Shown one piece after another: positions 7,265 to 14,962 of a DNA stretch of 43,423 nt. Position numbers and translations under genes: made by a program. Below the pieces are notes generated by a model. The model saw only the letters and a list, made by a program, of their open reading frames with translations. It did no database searches and had not been told where the DNA came from. Origin of the DNA: a virus; the IMG/VR virus record IMGVR_UViG_3300007345_000079, positions 1-43,423 of that record; one strand, written 5' to 3'. The stretch's first letter is position 1. Each line of letters opens with the position of its first letter.

Positions 7265-7528
7265 ATGAACGACAAGGAATTCCTCACCATGGTCGCTTCC
7301 CACTGGCCATACACCCGCGACTGGATGACGCCGGGAGACCTCGAAGCCGAGCGCCAGCGTATCCGTGACATCGCCGATCGCCTCACGCCGGCCGACCAGA
7401 CGCCCGAAGACATCTTCCATGCCGGATACGAGGCGGCTCTGCGCCACACAAGCGGAGGCACGCGCCCCATGGACCTGACCGCTCAGAAGGCGTGGGCGCA
7501 ATACCAGCGGATGCAACAGGCGAAATAA
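7265..7528 (+). CDS. Hypothetical protein
   Basis: 87 residues, helical and acidic, unrecognised. ATG at 7265 directly follows the previous stop; a longer frame starting within that gene is not credible. A motif PEDIFHAGYEAALRH near residue 50 resembles short phage proteins of unknown role. Confidence 0.75.
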   Translation: MNDKEFLTMVASHWPYTRDWMTPGDLEAERQRIRDIADRLTPADQTPEDIFHAGYEAALRHTSGGTRPMDLTAQKAWAQYQRMQQAK

Positions 7529-7557
7529 TTCACCGCCATTTGCACAAACCCTATAGA
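7529..7557 (+). promoter_or_regulatory. Repeated-family promoter for 7667 gene
   Basis: -35 TTCACC at 7529-7534, 17-base spacer, -10 TATAGA at 7552-7557. GACAGTCTCAC follows at 7556-7566 and is shared with two other promoter regions. Confidence 0.55.
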
Positions 7558-7566
7558 CAGTCTCAC
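7556..7566 (+). promoter_or_regulatory. GACAGTCTCAC element, copy 1
   Basis: An 11-base element overlapping the -10 of this promoter, repeated at 12386-12396 and 16698-16708, each time in a promoter region. It may be an operator. Confidence 0.45.
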
Positions 7567-7666
7567 ATGACATAGGTATCAGAATCACATGACGAACGAA
7601 TCGCAAGCCACCCGGTCCTTCTTCGCGGAGATCGACCAGATACTCACCGAAGGAAAAGGAGCCTCC

Positions 7667-8212
7667 ATGCAGACCACCACCGACCGCACGATCGACTCCA
7701 GCGCAGCATTCGGCGCGCTGCTCGACGAAATCTTCGGCGCTGCCAAGCCCACGGCCCAGCCGGAACCGACCGCTGCCGACAAGGAAGACATCGAGAACGC
7801 GCTCGCCTTCATCGACCTGATGTCCGCTCTGCTGGGCGTGCCGCCGGTGGCTCCGACTGCCGCGCCGTTCGCGATGGTGCCCTTCGCCAAGCTGTTCAGC
7901 ACCCGCCACGGCCAGTTGCTGGTCACGCTCAACAACCCGACGCCGGAGCACGACGGACCGCACATCGTCATTCGCGGTGCCGGTCCGCGCGAATACACGC
8001 CCGAGTTCGTCATGGCCTACACGGGCACCGACGAGGGCTGGCTGTCGGCCGCGCGCGCGTTCGATGCCTTCTCGCAGGAAGTCGCCGAAGGTGCAGCAGC
8101 CGATCTGTCGGCGCGTGGTCAGGCGGCGTTCTCCGAGCAGTTGATGGCCGCCATGGCTGCGTCCGCCGAAGCGGGCATGACCGACACCACCAAGCACCGC
8201 GACGCGGTCTGA
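7667..8212 (+). CDS. Hypothetical protein, paralogue of the next gene
   Basis: 181 residues. The start at 7667 has AAGGAG at ideal spacing; an in-frame ATG at 7589 has none. The part from about 70 onward (FAKLFSTRHGQLLVTL ... DGPHIVIRG ... TDEGWLSAARAF) matches the next protein (FAKLFETEHGQLLATI ... DGPTICLRG ... TPQGWAEAEDFL), so the two arose by tandem duplication. The N-terminal 65 residues are unique to this copy. Function unknown. Confidence 0.75.
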   Translation: MQTTTDRTIDSSAAFGALLDEIFGAAKPTAQPEPTAADKEDIENALAFIDLMSALLGVPPVAPTAAPFAMVPFAKLFSTRHGQLLVTLNNPTPEHDGPHIVIRGAGPREYTPEFVMAYTGTDEGWLSAARAFDAFSQEVAEGAAADLSARGQAAFSEQLMAAMAASAEAGMTDTTKHRDAV

Positions 8213-8224
8213 TCGGAGGGACCG

Positions 8225-8524
8225 ATGGCAAAGTTCGCAAAGCTGTTCGAGACCGAACACGGTCAGTTGCTCGCAACGATCGAAGGCGTCGGTGACGACT
8301 TCGACGGCCCGACGATCTGCCTGCGCGGCGAAACCGCCGAAGGCGTCGAGCCGGCGTTCCGCGCCGGCCCGTTCACCGACACCCCGCAGGGCTGGGCCGA
8401 GGCCGAGGATTTCCTCGCTCGGATCGATCAGGAAGATGCCGAGAACATCGCCCGCAATCTGTCCGCGACCCTGAGCAACTTCATGCGCTCGGTCGAAGAC
8501 GAGGCGGCCGAGCAGGTTGGCTGA
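8225..8524 (+). CDS. Hypothetical protein, paralogue of the 7667 gene
   Basis: 99 residues consisting almost only of the domain shared with the upstream neighbour (see that entry). GGAGGGACCG lies before ATG 8225. A short strand-rich domain is followed by a C-terminal helix. Function unknown. Confidence 0.75.
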   Translation: MAKFAKLFETEHGQLLATIEGVGDDFDGPTICLRGETAEGVEPAFRAGPFTDTPQGWAEAEDFLARIDQEDAENIARNLSATLSNFMRSVEDEAAEQVG

Positions 8525-8771
8525 CGCCTTCTGCAACAAGTGCGGCTACTTCGGCCCTGAAACGACGGGTGGCGCTCATCGTCGCCCGTCGGACGGGGAG
8601 GTGTGCAACTATATGTGCGCCCCAGCCGCGCCGGTCTCCCCGGAGATCGCCGCCGAACGCGCCCGCATCCTCGCCGCTCTGGACGGGGAGGCGGAGCAAT
8701 ATCCCGGAACCGATTGGGAGCTTCACCTCCGAGCGGTCCAGTTCTTCCTCGAAACGGAGGTCTTCCCGTGA
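8517..8771 (+). CDS. Small putative zinc-binding protein
   Basis: 84 residues from TTG 8517, overlapping the previous gene by 8 bases. The N-terminus has CNKCGYFGP and two further Cys at about 30-34 (VCNYMC), so a four-Cys zinc site is possible. The C-terminal half is helical. Function unknown; the TTG start is the least certain part. Confidence 0.6.
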   Translation: MADAFCNKCGYFGPETTGGAHRRPSDGEVCNYMCAPAAPVSPEIAAERARILAALDGEAEQYPGTDWELHLRAVQFFLETEVFP

Positions 8772-9094
8772 GCTACCACAACCCGCGCACCGAGATCGCT
8801 GCGTCCATCGCTTCTGGTATGCTGGCGCGCGGCCGGGTATGGAACCCGAAGGAGGTTTGGTCTTTGGCCGATGAGCTTCTGGCGGCTGACCCGGAGGCGA
8901 ACCCAGCCGAACCGACCGCCTATGAGAAGGCGCTGGAAGAGCAGAACGCCGAGTTGGTGGAAGCGCTCGAACGAATCCTGCGGATCAGCCGCGACCGGTT
9001 GGACACTACGGACCCTATGTCCTCCTCCATCGTGGGGGATTTCCAGTGCATCGGTTACACGGCGCACCGGATACTGGCGAAGTTCCGGCCGTGA
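8768..9094 (+). CDS. Hypothetical protein
   Basis: 108 residues from GTG 8768, joined to the previous gene by a GTGA overlap. Starts SYHNPRTEIAASIASGML and is helical, with a central Glu-rich helix (YEKALEEQNAELVEALERIL). Related-looking small proteins are common in phages; function unknown. Confidence 0.7.
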   Translation: MSYHNPRTEIAASIASGMLARGRVWNPKEVWSLADELLAADPEANPAEPTAYEKALEEQNAELVEALERILRISRDRLDTTDPMSSSIVGDFQCIGYTAHRILAKFRP

Positions 9095-9420
9095 GCGTCT
9101 TCGAGATCATCGGCTATGTCGTGGTGATCCTCGCAGGGATCGCGGCGGGCCTGTTCGTCCTCGTCTGCCTCTATGCGAACCTGATCCACCAGCGGTTCGA
9201 GGCGATCCTGTTCCGCAAGACGCAGCGCCGTCTTTCGCTGGCGGCGTGGCATCACACGGCCCTTAGCCAGACGCCGAAAGACGAATGGCCGGCGAGCGAC
9301 TGGCCGATCAACGAGCGCCCTTTCTACCTGTCCTATCAGGCGTTCGGGCGACGCTTCTTCATCATGGCCGGCTCGCTGGGCGACCACCGGTTCAACGCCA
9401 TCAAAGGGGAGCACCCATGA
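9091..9420 (+). CDS. Small membrane protein
   Basis: 109 residues from GTG 9091 (GTGA overlap). One strong N-terminal transmembrane segment at about 5-30 (IIGYVVVILAGIAAGLFVLV) and a hydrophilic C-terminal part of about 75 residues rich in Arg, Trp and Phe. Function unknown. Confidence 0.7.
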   Translation: MSVFEIIGYVVVILAGIAAGLFVLVCLYANLIHQRFEAILFRKTQRRLSLAAWHHTALSQTPKDEWPASDWPINERPFYLSYQAFGRRFFIMAGSLGDHRFNAIKGEHP

Positions 9421-9695
9421 AGTTCACGGTTGAGGTGACGCAGATCGTCACCGTCACGCTCGACGAGACCAAGTTCACGTCGGAGTTCATGGATGAATTC
9501 CGCCAGTCGTTCTTCCAATTCGATACGCTCGAAGAGCACGCGGAACACCTCGCCCAGCTTGCGGCGCGCGGTATCGCGGAACCGTCGAAACACTGCGGCG
9601 AGTTCATCGAAGGCTATGGCCCGTCGGTGGATATGGGCATCACGACCAACGTGGACCTCCTCGAAACCTTCGTCATCGACAAGGCATCGGCATGA
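9417..9695 (+). CDS. Hypothetical protein
   Basis: 92 residues, acidic, unrecognised. It begins with a beta-strand (MKFTVEVTQIVTVTL) followed by helices. ATGA overlaps at both ends couple it to its neighbours. Confidence 0.75.
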   Translation: MKFTVEVTQIVTVTLDETKFTSEFMDEFRQSFFQFDTLEEHAEHLAQLAARGIAEPSKHCGEFIEGYGPSVDMGITTNVDLLETFVIDKASA

Positions 9696-9916
9696 GTTGG
9701 TTCCAGAAACAGCGGCAGGACTTCATCCGCGCCACGCTGATGACTTACGGCATGATCCGCCGCAAGCAGATCGTCGAGAAGTTCGACGTGACGCTGGCGA
9801 TCGCATCGTCGGACATCCAGACGTTCATGGACGCCCACCCGGACCTGATCGATTACGACCGCTACGCCAAGTGCTATGCGTTCGACGGCACCGACCTGCT
9901 GGAGGAGAAGCCATGA
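9692..9916 (+). CDS. Small winged-helix-like protein
   Basis: 74 residues. The helix-rich pattern RRKQIVEKFDVTLAIASSDIQTFMDAHP followed by a short beta hairpin (DYDRYAKCYAF) resembles a DeoR-like winged helix, so DNA binding is possible. ATGA overlaps at both ends. Confidence 0.7.
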   Translation: MSWFQKQRQDFIRATLMTYGMIRRKQIVEKFDVTLAIASSDIQTFMDAHPDLIDYDRYAKCYAFDGTDLLEEKP

Positions 9917-10272
9917 CCATCCCCAACACGAAGGAATCGCAGCGCGTCCTCGCCGAGGAGATCGCGAAGCAGGTGGCGGATAACTCCGGCTGGAAGTCCA
10001 TCACGTCCAACTACGCCCGTATCTATCAGGCCGCCTTCCTTGGCGTCGTGAAGACCTGCGAGCGGCTGGCCGCGTCGGCGGCGTCGGATGCCGAGTTCCA
10101 GATCGACAACATGGAGACCATCCGCCCCGGCGGCGGTCCCATCACGAATCTCTGCCGCGAGGTCGAGTTCGAGACGCGCTATGCCAATCCGCCGGGGAGC
10201 AATCCCTGCAACGAGATCATCGGCGGATCGCAGGACGACGTGCTGGTCGAGATCGACGAGAGCCGGCCATGA
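9913..10272 (+). CDS. Hypothetical protein
   Basis: 119 residues, unrecognised. The helical N-terminal 60 residues include TKESQRVLAEEIAKQVADNSGW; the C-terminal part is acidic and loop-rich with two Cys. ATGA junctions on both sides. Confidence 0.7.
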   Translation: MTIPNTKESQRVLAEEIAKQVADNSGWKSITSNYARIYQAAFLGVVKTCERLAASAASDAEFQIDNMETIRPGGGPITNLCREVEFETRYANPPGSNPCNEIIGGSQDDVLVEIDESRP

Positions 10273-10538
10273 CGGACTTCTCAATCGGGGACCGCGTTAA
10301 GTTGGCCGACCCGGAAAACTGGAAGCAGCCCTACCGCAAATTGGGAAACGATGGTCGCCTTGCGACCGTGACTTCCATCGTCGAGAGCAACTTTCGTGAT
10401 CCGATCAAGATCGAGTTCGACGTGAAGCGGAAGGGCGCTACCCACCACACGATCTGGCTCAAGGCGCGTGACATCACACTTACGGACGAGGACCGGCCGC
10501 TGGCCGGCATTCATCTGCATCAAGGAGGAGACCTATGA
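10269..10538 (+). CDS. Small beta-barrel-like protein
   Basis: 89 residues. FSIGDRVKLADPENW ... GRLATVTSIVE ... IKIEFDVKRKG looks like a small SH3/KOW-type barrel. A role in nucleic-acid or protein binding is only a guess. Translationally coupled to its neighbours. Confidence 0.7.
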   Translation: MTDFSIGDRVKLADPENWKQPYRKLGNDGRLATVTSIVESNFRDPIKIEFDVKRKGATHHTIWLKARDITLTDEDRPLAGIHLHQGGDL

Positions 10539-10981
10539 CTTCCGCAACGGGCTGGGTCACAATGAGCTTATCTCCAATTCAGCAGCCACCCTCTGACATG
10601 GAATCATCTGTGACCGCGATCATCGAAAACGAAAACTGGTTCGACGACCTCAGCTTCGACGCCAAGGGCGTAGCCGGCGCATGGTTCGGCATGATGGTGC
10701 CGGGCAAGGGCGAAGTCACCTTCCAGTTGCAGAAGGCCAAGCCTTCCCCGCGCGCTCAGGCGGCGCTTGACGAACTGGTGACCAAGGGTCTGGCCAGCGT
10801 CGAAGCCTTCAACCGCTACGGCGGCCTCGTCTACCGGCCGCTGGTGCGGTTCGACATGGCGATGGAATGGCTGGGCAGCAACCTTGACCACCCGGACATC
10901 AAGTTCGCCCTGACGGAAGAGGTCAAGGACGAGAAGGACGCGCGCAAGCACCAGAAGAAGGCGCTGGCCGTTGGCGGATAG
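10535..10981 (+). CDS. Hypothetical protein
   Basis: 148 residues with AAGGAGGAG before ATG 10535. Alpha/beta, unrecognised. A conserved-looking patch WFDDLSFDAKGVAGAWFGMMVPG lies near residue 40 and the C-terminus is Lys-rich. It may start at a later ATG, but the upstream Shine-Dalgarno supports 10535. Confidence 0.7.
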   Translation: MTSATGWVTMSLSPIQQPPSDMESSVTAIIENENWFDDLSFDAKGVAGAWFGMMVPGKGEVTFQLQKAKPSPRAQAALDELVTKGLASVEAFNRYGGLVYRPLVRFDMAMEWLGSNLDHPDIKFALTEEVKDEKDARKHQKKALAVGG

Positions 10982-11171
10982 CTCACTCCATTACATGGGC
11001 GACGACTACACCCGGTCGGTCGCCATGAAGATCGCCAGCGCAGCGGCGCAGGGCATCATCGAAGCGCCGTCGCTGGACGGCTTCCTGATGGCCGTCACCC
11101 GCGTGCTCAACACCGTAACGATCGACCACGCCGATCTGGGCGAGTTCGAGATCATCGTGAGGAAGAAATGA
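10971..11171 (+). CDS. Hypothetical protein
   Basis: 66 residues from TTG 10971, overlapping the previous gene by 11 bases; ATG 10995 is an alternative without a clear ribosome site. Helical (YTRSVAMKIASAAAQGIIEAPSL) with a C-terminal strand. Function unknown. Confidence 0.6.
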   Translation: MADSSLHYMGDDYTRSVAMKIASAAAQGIIEAPSLDGFLMAVTRVLNTVTIDHADLGEFEIIVRKK

Positions 11172-11452
11172 ACCACCGCCCCACACAGCCTGTCCCTTAC
11201 GCGCCGTTCCGCCGTCTCCTCGCATGGGTTCTCCGCCGCCGGCTGGTGGCGCTGGTTGACCATGACAACGAGGTGAATGTCCGGGTCGAGTGCTACGACA
11301 AGGATGGTAACCCGTTCGCATGGCGCTATAAGGGCATCAAGCGCGGCGTCCACCTCCGCGAAGGCGGCCTGACCGTCGGTATGTCCTTCGTCGAATACTG
11401 GTATCCGCTGGCGGACTTCCGCAAGCGTAGCCGGGCGAAGGGCTGGGCGTGA
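11168..11452 (+). CDS. Hypothetical basic protein
   Basis: 94 residues, Arg-rich N-terminus (FRRLLAWVLRRRL) that could lie on the membrane, followed by a beta-rich segment (VNVRVECYDKDGN). ATGA overlap with its upstream neighbour and GTGA with the next. Function unknown. Confidence 0.7.
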   Translation: MNHRPTQPVPYAPFRRLLAWVLRRRLVALVDHDNEVNVRVECYDKDGNPFAWRYKGIKRGVHLREGGLTVGMSFVEYWYPLADFRKRSRAKGWA

Positions 11453-11619
11453 CCGACGATCGGATCGAGGTCGTCATGCTCAAGCGCCGGATCGAGGAGC
11501 TTGAGCACCAGATCAACCACATCAAATCTCACATGGTGAACTCGGCCGGCCGTATCCAGATCATGCTGGATGAGGACGATTACGAGGGCATCTGCGAAGA
11601 ACTGGAAGCATGGAAATGA
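11449..11619 (+). CDS. Short coiled-coil protein
   Basis: A 56-residue frame from GTG 11449, joined by GTGA to the previous gene and by ATGA to the next, which makes it very likely real despite its length. Residues 5-27 form an amphipathic helix with Leu/Ile heptads (MLKRRIEELEHQINHIKSHM). Function unknown. Confidence 0.7.
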   Translation: MTDDRIEVVMLKRRIEELEHQINHIKSHMVNSAGRIQIMLDEDDYEGICEELEAWK

Positions 11620-11897
11620 CGCGGAGCTACCCTGTCCCGACCGAGCGCTGGTATCACAGCTACATCCCGTGCGTGGTCATCACGACCATCTTGGGCTTCG
11701 CCATGGCGGCATGGACCGACGGGACCACCACCGCTGTCATCCTGAGCTTCGGCATCATGGGCGTCCTGAGCTTCGCCGTCACGGCTGCTGCGTGGATGGT
11801 CGATGGCTTCACGGCGAAAAGCTGCGGTGCCTTCTGGACGATGATGACCTGCGGCGCGGTGTGCGCTTTCGTGCCTGTTGGGGTGGACCTGTTTTGA
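11616..11897 (+). CDS. Small polytopic membrane protein
   Basis: 93 residues. Three hydrophobic segments at about 16-37, 42-66 and 72-92. ATG 11616 forms an ATGA overlap; ATG 11610 is an in-frame alternative two codons earlier. No motif for a holin can be asserted and there are no lysis genes nearby. Confidence 0.75.
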   Translation: MTRSYPVPTERWYHSYIPCVVITTILGFAMAAWTDGTTTAVILSFGIMGVLSFAVTAAAWMVDGFTAKSCGAFWTMMTCGAVCAFVPVGVDLF

Positions 11898-12133
11898 GAA
11901 CCATCCGGGACATCCTGAGCGAAATGATCGTGCTGGAGGGCGAACTGAACCTTTGCAATTATGACCACGACGACGTGGTCTGCTTGCAAGATGGCTTCAT
12001 CGCTTCCTACCATCTCGCGGTGGAGGCGCTGGAGCTTCTGGACGCCGAAGCCCGCCGGGCGAGCGATGAAGCCGACGCCGAGGAAATGAACCGATTGGCC
12101 GGAGCTACCTACCGCCAGTCGCTTGGGGACTGA
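11894..12133 (+). CDS. Hypothetical acidic helical protein
   Basis: 79 residues from TTG 11894 (TTGA overlap with the membrane protein). Strongly acidic and helical (EALELLDAEARRASDEADAEEMNRLAG). Function unknown. Confidence 0.7.
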   Translation: MRTIRDILSEMIVLEGELNLCNYDHDDVVCLQDGFIASYHLAVEALELLDAEARRASDEADAEEMNRLAGATYRQSLGD

Positions 12134-12139
12134 CACACC

Positions 12140-12370
12140 ATGCGTAACTGCCTGACCTGCAAGTGGCGGGGACCGGCACGGACTCCGCAGTGCTCCAAGG
12201 AACCGGAGCATTCGGCGACCTGTGAATACCCGCTCCCGACCATCACCATGATCGGCTTCAACGTGACGGACGTGCGCCGCCACATCAATCTGGCGACGAT
12301 GTTGCCGGACAGTCCCTATTACCATGAGGCGCACGCTGCACAGGAATGCGCCACATGGGTTGACGCATAG
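12140..12370 (+). CDS. Small Cys-rich protein
   Basis: 76 residues. CLTCKW at 4-9, then C18 and C28 give a four-Cys pattern suitable for zinc binding. Its stop lies within the spacer of the promoter of the next unit. Function unknown. Confidence 0.7.
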   Translation: MRNCLTCKWRGPARTPQCSKEPEHSATCEYPLPTITMIGFNVTDVRRHINLATMLPDSPYYHEAHAAQECATWVDA

Positions 12371-12388
12371 GACGAATCATCCTACGAC
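12360..12388 (+). promoter_or_regulatory. Repeated-family promoter for 12434 gene
   Basis: -35 TTGACG at 12360-12365, 17-base spacer ending GAATCATCC, -10 TACGAC at 12383-12388. It sits in the end of the previous gene. GACAGTCTCAC lies at 12386-12396. Confidence 0.65.
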
Positions 12389-12396
12389 AGTCTCAC
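12386..12396 (+). promoter_or_regulatory. GACAGTCTCAC element, copy 2
   Basis: Identical to the elements at 7556 and 16698; overlaps the -10 of the promoter here. Confidence 0.45.
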
Positions 12397-12433
12397 ACGA
12401 CACTGAGTCGATTAGAAATAAAAGGAGACTGAC

Positions 12434-12751
12434 GTGGGCAAGGCCCTCACACATAATATCCGCTTCGAGGCCGAGGTCGGCACGCGCATCCTGCGATCGC
12501 ATTTCTGGGGCATCTGCGCGTCGGACGCCGACGGTCATGCCCTGTGGTGGTCGGACAAGGCGAAGCGCTGGTTGACGTGGGAAGAGTCCCGCGAACTGCG
12601 GTCGGGATACAGCACCCACTATCACGGTCCGCGCACCTACAAGGCATTCCTGAGTCATCTGCGCGACCACCCGGAACTGGCCGGCGCGACCGTCACGCTG
12701 GTAAGCCGCTTCCACGATCACAGCATCGTGGCCGAACCGACCATGCACTGA
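12434..12751 (+). CDS. Hypothetical protein
   Basis: 105 residues from GTG 12434 behind AAAGGAGACTGAC, the leader type shared by many units here. It is Trp- and His-rich (DGHALWWSDKAKRWLTWEESRELR), unrecognised. Confidence 0.75.
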   Translation: MGKALTHNIRFEAEVGTRILRSHFWGICASDADGHALWWSDKAKRWLTWEESRELRSGYSTHYHGPRTYKAFLSHLRDHPELAGATVTLVSRFHDHSIVAEPTMH

Positions 12752-12764
12752 GGAGACCGCTGCC

Positions 12765-13139
12765 ATGATGACCATGAACCAAGTGATCGCCGCCCTCAAG
12801 GAACTGGCACCGGAACGCCCGGTCGTGTTCAGCTTTGCTGACATCGCGCCGACGACCGTGGCCAGCTATCGCGGATATTATGACCAGCCAGCGCTGGGCT
12901 GGGAACCGACCGGATACGACGGCGACGCCCGCCCGCCGGAGGCTGAGGCACTGATCGAACAGCTTGAAGGTGCGATCGGCACGATCTTCACCGGCTGGAA
13001 GGGCGGGGACTATCGCTACAACGGCGACGAGACGCTATGGGTTGCGAACCCCGGCAGCAGCACCGGTAACTTCATCACGGGCCTCGACCTCAGCGGCTAT
13101 TTCGCCGTGCTGATCGTCGGCCGGGAGGAAGGATATTGA
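12765..13139 (+). CDS. Hypothetical protein
   Basis: 124 residues, behind GAGGAGA. Alpha/beta with an aromatic loop (SYRGYYDQPALGWEPTGYDG) and a C-terminal GDETLWVANPG segment. Similar small proteins of unknown function occur in phages. TTGA overlap to the next gene. Confidence 0.75.
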   Translation: MMTMNQVIAALKELAPERPVVFSFADIAPTTVASYRGYYDQPALGWEPTGYDGDARPPEAEALIEQLEGAIGTIFTGWKGGDYRYNGDETLWVANPGSSTGNFITGLDLSGYFAVLIVGREEGY

Positions 13140-13678
13140 GCGCCGACCAGATGCTGATCCTTGAGGCCGCTGCGTTCGCCGCCAGCCGCCATCACGGGCA
13201 GGTCCGCAAATGGACCGGTGAGCCTTACGTCACGCACACCTTGGAGGTCGCCTCCATCGTCGCGCAAGTGACCGACGACACCGACATGATCATCGCCGCG
13301 ATCCTGCACGACGTGGTGGAGGACACCAACACGCAAATCGGCGAGGTGTGGAACCGCTTCGGCTACGAGGTGGCGAACCATGTCCAATGGCTGACTGACG
13401 TGAGCAAGCCGTCGGACGGCAACCGGGCGATCCGCAAGGCGATGGACCGTGAGCATATCGCGAAGGCTCCGCCCCGGACGAAGACGATCAAGCTGGCCGA
13501 CCTGATCTCGAACTCCCGGTCGATCCTCGCGCTGGACGAAGGCTTCGCCCGCATCTACCTACCGGAGAAAATCCGGCTGCTCGGGGTGCTGATCGAGGGG
13601 AATGAATCCCTGTGGCAAGAGGCACACGAGATCGTCCAGCAGGGCCTCGCCAAGCTGGCGGAGAAGCGCGACGCATGA
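13136..13678 (+). CDS. Small HD-domain (p)ppGpp hydrolase-like protein
   Basis: 180 residues from TTG 13136, with GGAGGAAGG upstream. The sequence has the full motif series of the RelA/SpoT hydrolase HD domain and stand-alone small alarmone hydrolases (MESH1-like): R24 in VRKWTGEPYVTH, metal-ligand H34, the LHDVVEDT box with H58, D59, E62 and D63, and KLADLISN with D122 and N126. No synthetase or regulatory domain is present. Family knowledge predicts removal of the 3'-pyrophosphate of (p)ppGpp, which would blunt the host stringent response; other pyrophosphorylated nucleotides are possible substrates. Translationally coupled to both neighbours, whose functions are unknown. Confidence 0.85.
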   Translation: MSADQMLILEAAAFAASRHHGQVRKWTGEPYVTHTLEVASIVAQVTDDTDMIIAAILHDVVEDTNTQIGEVWNRFGYEVANHVQWLTDVSKPSDGNRAIRKAMDREHIAKAPPRTKTIKLADLISNSRSILALDEGFARIYLPEKIRLLGVLIEGNESLWQEAHEIVQQGLAKLAEKRDA

Positions 13679-13947
13679 GCGACTTCTACAAGCTGCATTT
13701 CTGGCGGCCGGCCGCCGGCTTCAATAGCATCACGCCCTGCGATCGCACGGACGAGCGCCTGAACCGCTGCGAGATCGAGTGCTTCGGTCCCGGCCGCGAC
13801 ACCCATGTCTTCCTCCGCGATGAAGGCGAGACGCTGCTGCGGTTCATCTATCGCATCCAAGGCGTCGAGACGCTGATGAAGGCCGCCCACTGGCAGGGCC
13901 GCCGGTTCCAAGCCGGCGTCATGAGAGAGGCGCTGGAAGTCCGATGA
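13675..13947 (+). CDS. Hypothetical protein
   Basis: 90 residues, ATGA-coupled to the HD protein. Mixed alpha/beta with Cys at about 22, 32 and 36 (LNRCEIECFGPG). Unrecognised. Confidence 0.7.
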   Translation: MSDFYKLHFWRPAAGFNSITPCDRTDERLNRCEIECFGPGRDTHVFLRDEGETLLRFIYRIQGVETLMKAAHWQGRRFQAGVMREALEVR

Positions 13948-14132
13948 CATTCGCCGACGAGGTAAAGCGCGAGCGGGACGGGGAGGGCGTCTCGATATTC
14001 GAAGCCTTCCACCGCGTCATGCAGCGACAGATGCTCCGCGACGTGGATGCGGCCGAAACGGTGGATGACCTCAAGCACATCCTCCGCGAATTGATCCTCG
14101 AAACCCGGTTCGATCGCCGCGTTGCTGGTTGA
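13944..14132 (+). CDS. Short helical protein
   Basis: 62 residues, charged and helical (VSIFEAFHRVMQRQMLRDVDAAETVDDLKHIL). Its stop overlaps the -35 box of the next promoter. Unrecognised. Confidence 0.7.
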   Translation: MTFADEVKRERDGEGVSIFEAFHRVMQRQMLRDVDAAETVDDLKHILRELILETRFDRRVAG

Positions 14133-14157
14133 CATCACGACTCACTTCGCATAGTCA
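14129..14157 (+). promoter_or_regulatory. Repeated-family promoter for 14203 gene
   Basis: -35 TTGACA at 14129-14134 overlapping the previous stop codon, 17-base spacer, -10 TAGTCA at 14152-14157. Downstream CATGACATCGAGTCG resembles the site at 22914. Confidence 0.6.
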
Positions 14158-14202
14158 TTTTAACATGACATCGAGTCGTTCAAGAATAACAGGGGACACC
14201 AC

Positions 14203-14367
14203 TTGAACAATCGCTACCTCTTCTTCTTCGCCATTATCGCCTTCATTCTGGTGACCGGCGTCCTCGCCCAACTCGGCCTCTCGTCCGCTGCGATCAGCGC
14301 GGGCATCGCCGCCGTCGTGATCGCTATCGGCCTGATGGCTGAGATCGATGGCACCTTCGCGAAATGA
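14203..14367 (+). CDS. Short two-span membrane protein
   Basis: A 54-residue frame from TTG 14203, with GGGGACACCAC upstream and an ATGA overlap with the next gene. Residues 5-25 and 29-47 are hydrophobic (YLFFFAIIAFILVTGVL; AGIAAVVIAIGLM). First gene after a promoter. Function unknown. Confidence 0.7.
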   Translation: MNNRYLFFFAIIAFILVTGVLAQLGLSSAAISAGIAAVVIAIGLMAEIDGTFAK

Positions 14368-14558
14368 GCAAGCGCCATTTCTATGGCGCGGCGAGCATCG
14401 CCTGCGTCATCACCGCCGGCTGGATGGCCGATCAGGGTCACTATTGCAGCACCATCTCGCTCATCATCGGCGGGATCATGTGCTTCTACGCTGCGATCGT
14501 CTGCGATGCCGATCGCATGGAATCCATGCTGGACGAAATTCTGGATAGCACCCCATGA
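14364..14558 (+). CDS. Short membrane protein
   Basis: 64 residues with hydrophobic segments at about 7-22 and 30-47, followed by an acidic tail (DADRMESMLDEILDS). It pairs with the preceding short membrane protein; their ATGA coupling suggests equal expression and perhaps a complex. Confidence 0.75.
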   Translation: MSKRHFYGAASIACVITAGWMADQGHYCSTISLIIGGIMCFYAAIVCDADRMESMLDEILDSTP

Positions 14559-14962
14559 TCAACACCGACGAGGCGCGCGGGACGGCAGTATGGCCGATGT
14601 CGATCGCCGACGAACTTGCAGACACGCTGACGCCCCGGCAGATCGAAAAGCTCTACGAGGCGCACAATCTGATCCACGACATGGCGGACGAGATCGAACT
14701 CCTCCGCAACTCCGGCGCTTTCCTGCTCGACGAGAAGCATAAGGAAGCGACCGAGGCGATGCTGTGGTTCGACCGTGCCCAGCAGTGGAAAGCCGATTTC
14801 TCTCGTTTGAATGGGGAATATGATGTGGCGCTGAGGGCGCTTCGCCCCTTCGCGGACTGTTGCGAGTTCATCGACGCCACCGAAGATGACGAAGAATGGG
14901 CGAAGTTCCGTCTTCTCATCAAACACTATCGAGCCGCAAAGCGCGCTGTAGGACCTGAATAA
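14555..14962 (+). CDS. Hypothetical helical protein
   Basis: 135 residues, helical and acidic (LTPRQIEKLYEAHNLIHDMADEIELL). No recognised domain. The alternative start ATG 14600 would give MSIADEL and cannot be excluded. Confidence 0.7.
   Translation: MINTDEARGTAVWPMSIADELADTLTPRQIEKLYEAHNLIHDMADEIELLRNSGAFLLDEKHKEATEAMLWFDRAQQWKADFSRLNGEYDVALRALRPFADCCEFIDATEDDEEWAKFRLLIKHYRAAKRAVGPE

Noticed and set aside
7247-8539. A 430-codon minus-strand open frame
   Set aside because: It covers three plus-strand genes with ribosome sites and mutual homology, so it is a GC-rich shadow.
11616-11897. Holin
   Set aside because: Three hydrophobic spans alone are not enough, and no endolysin or spanin gene is close.
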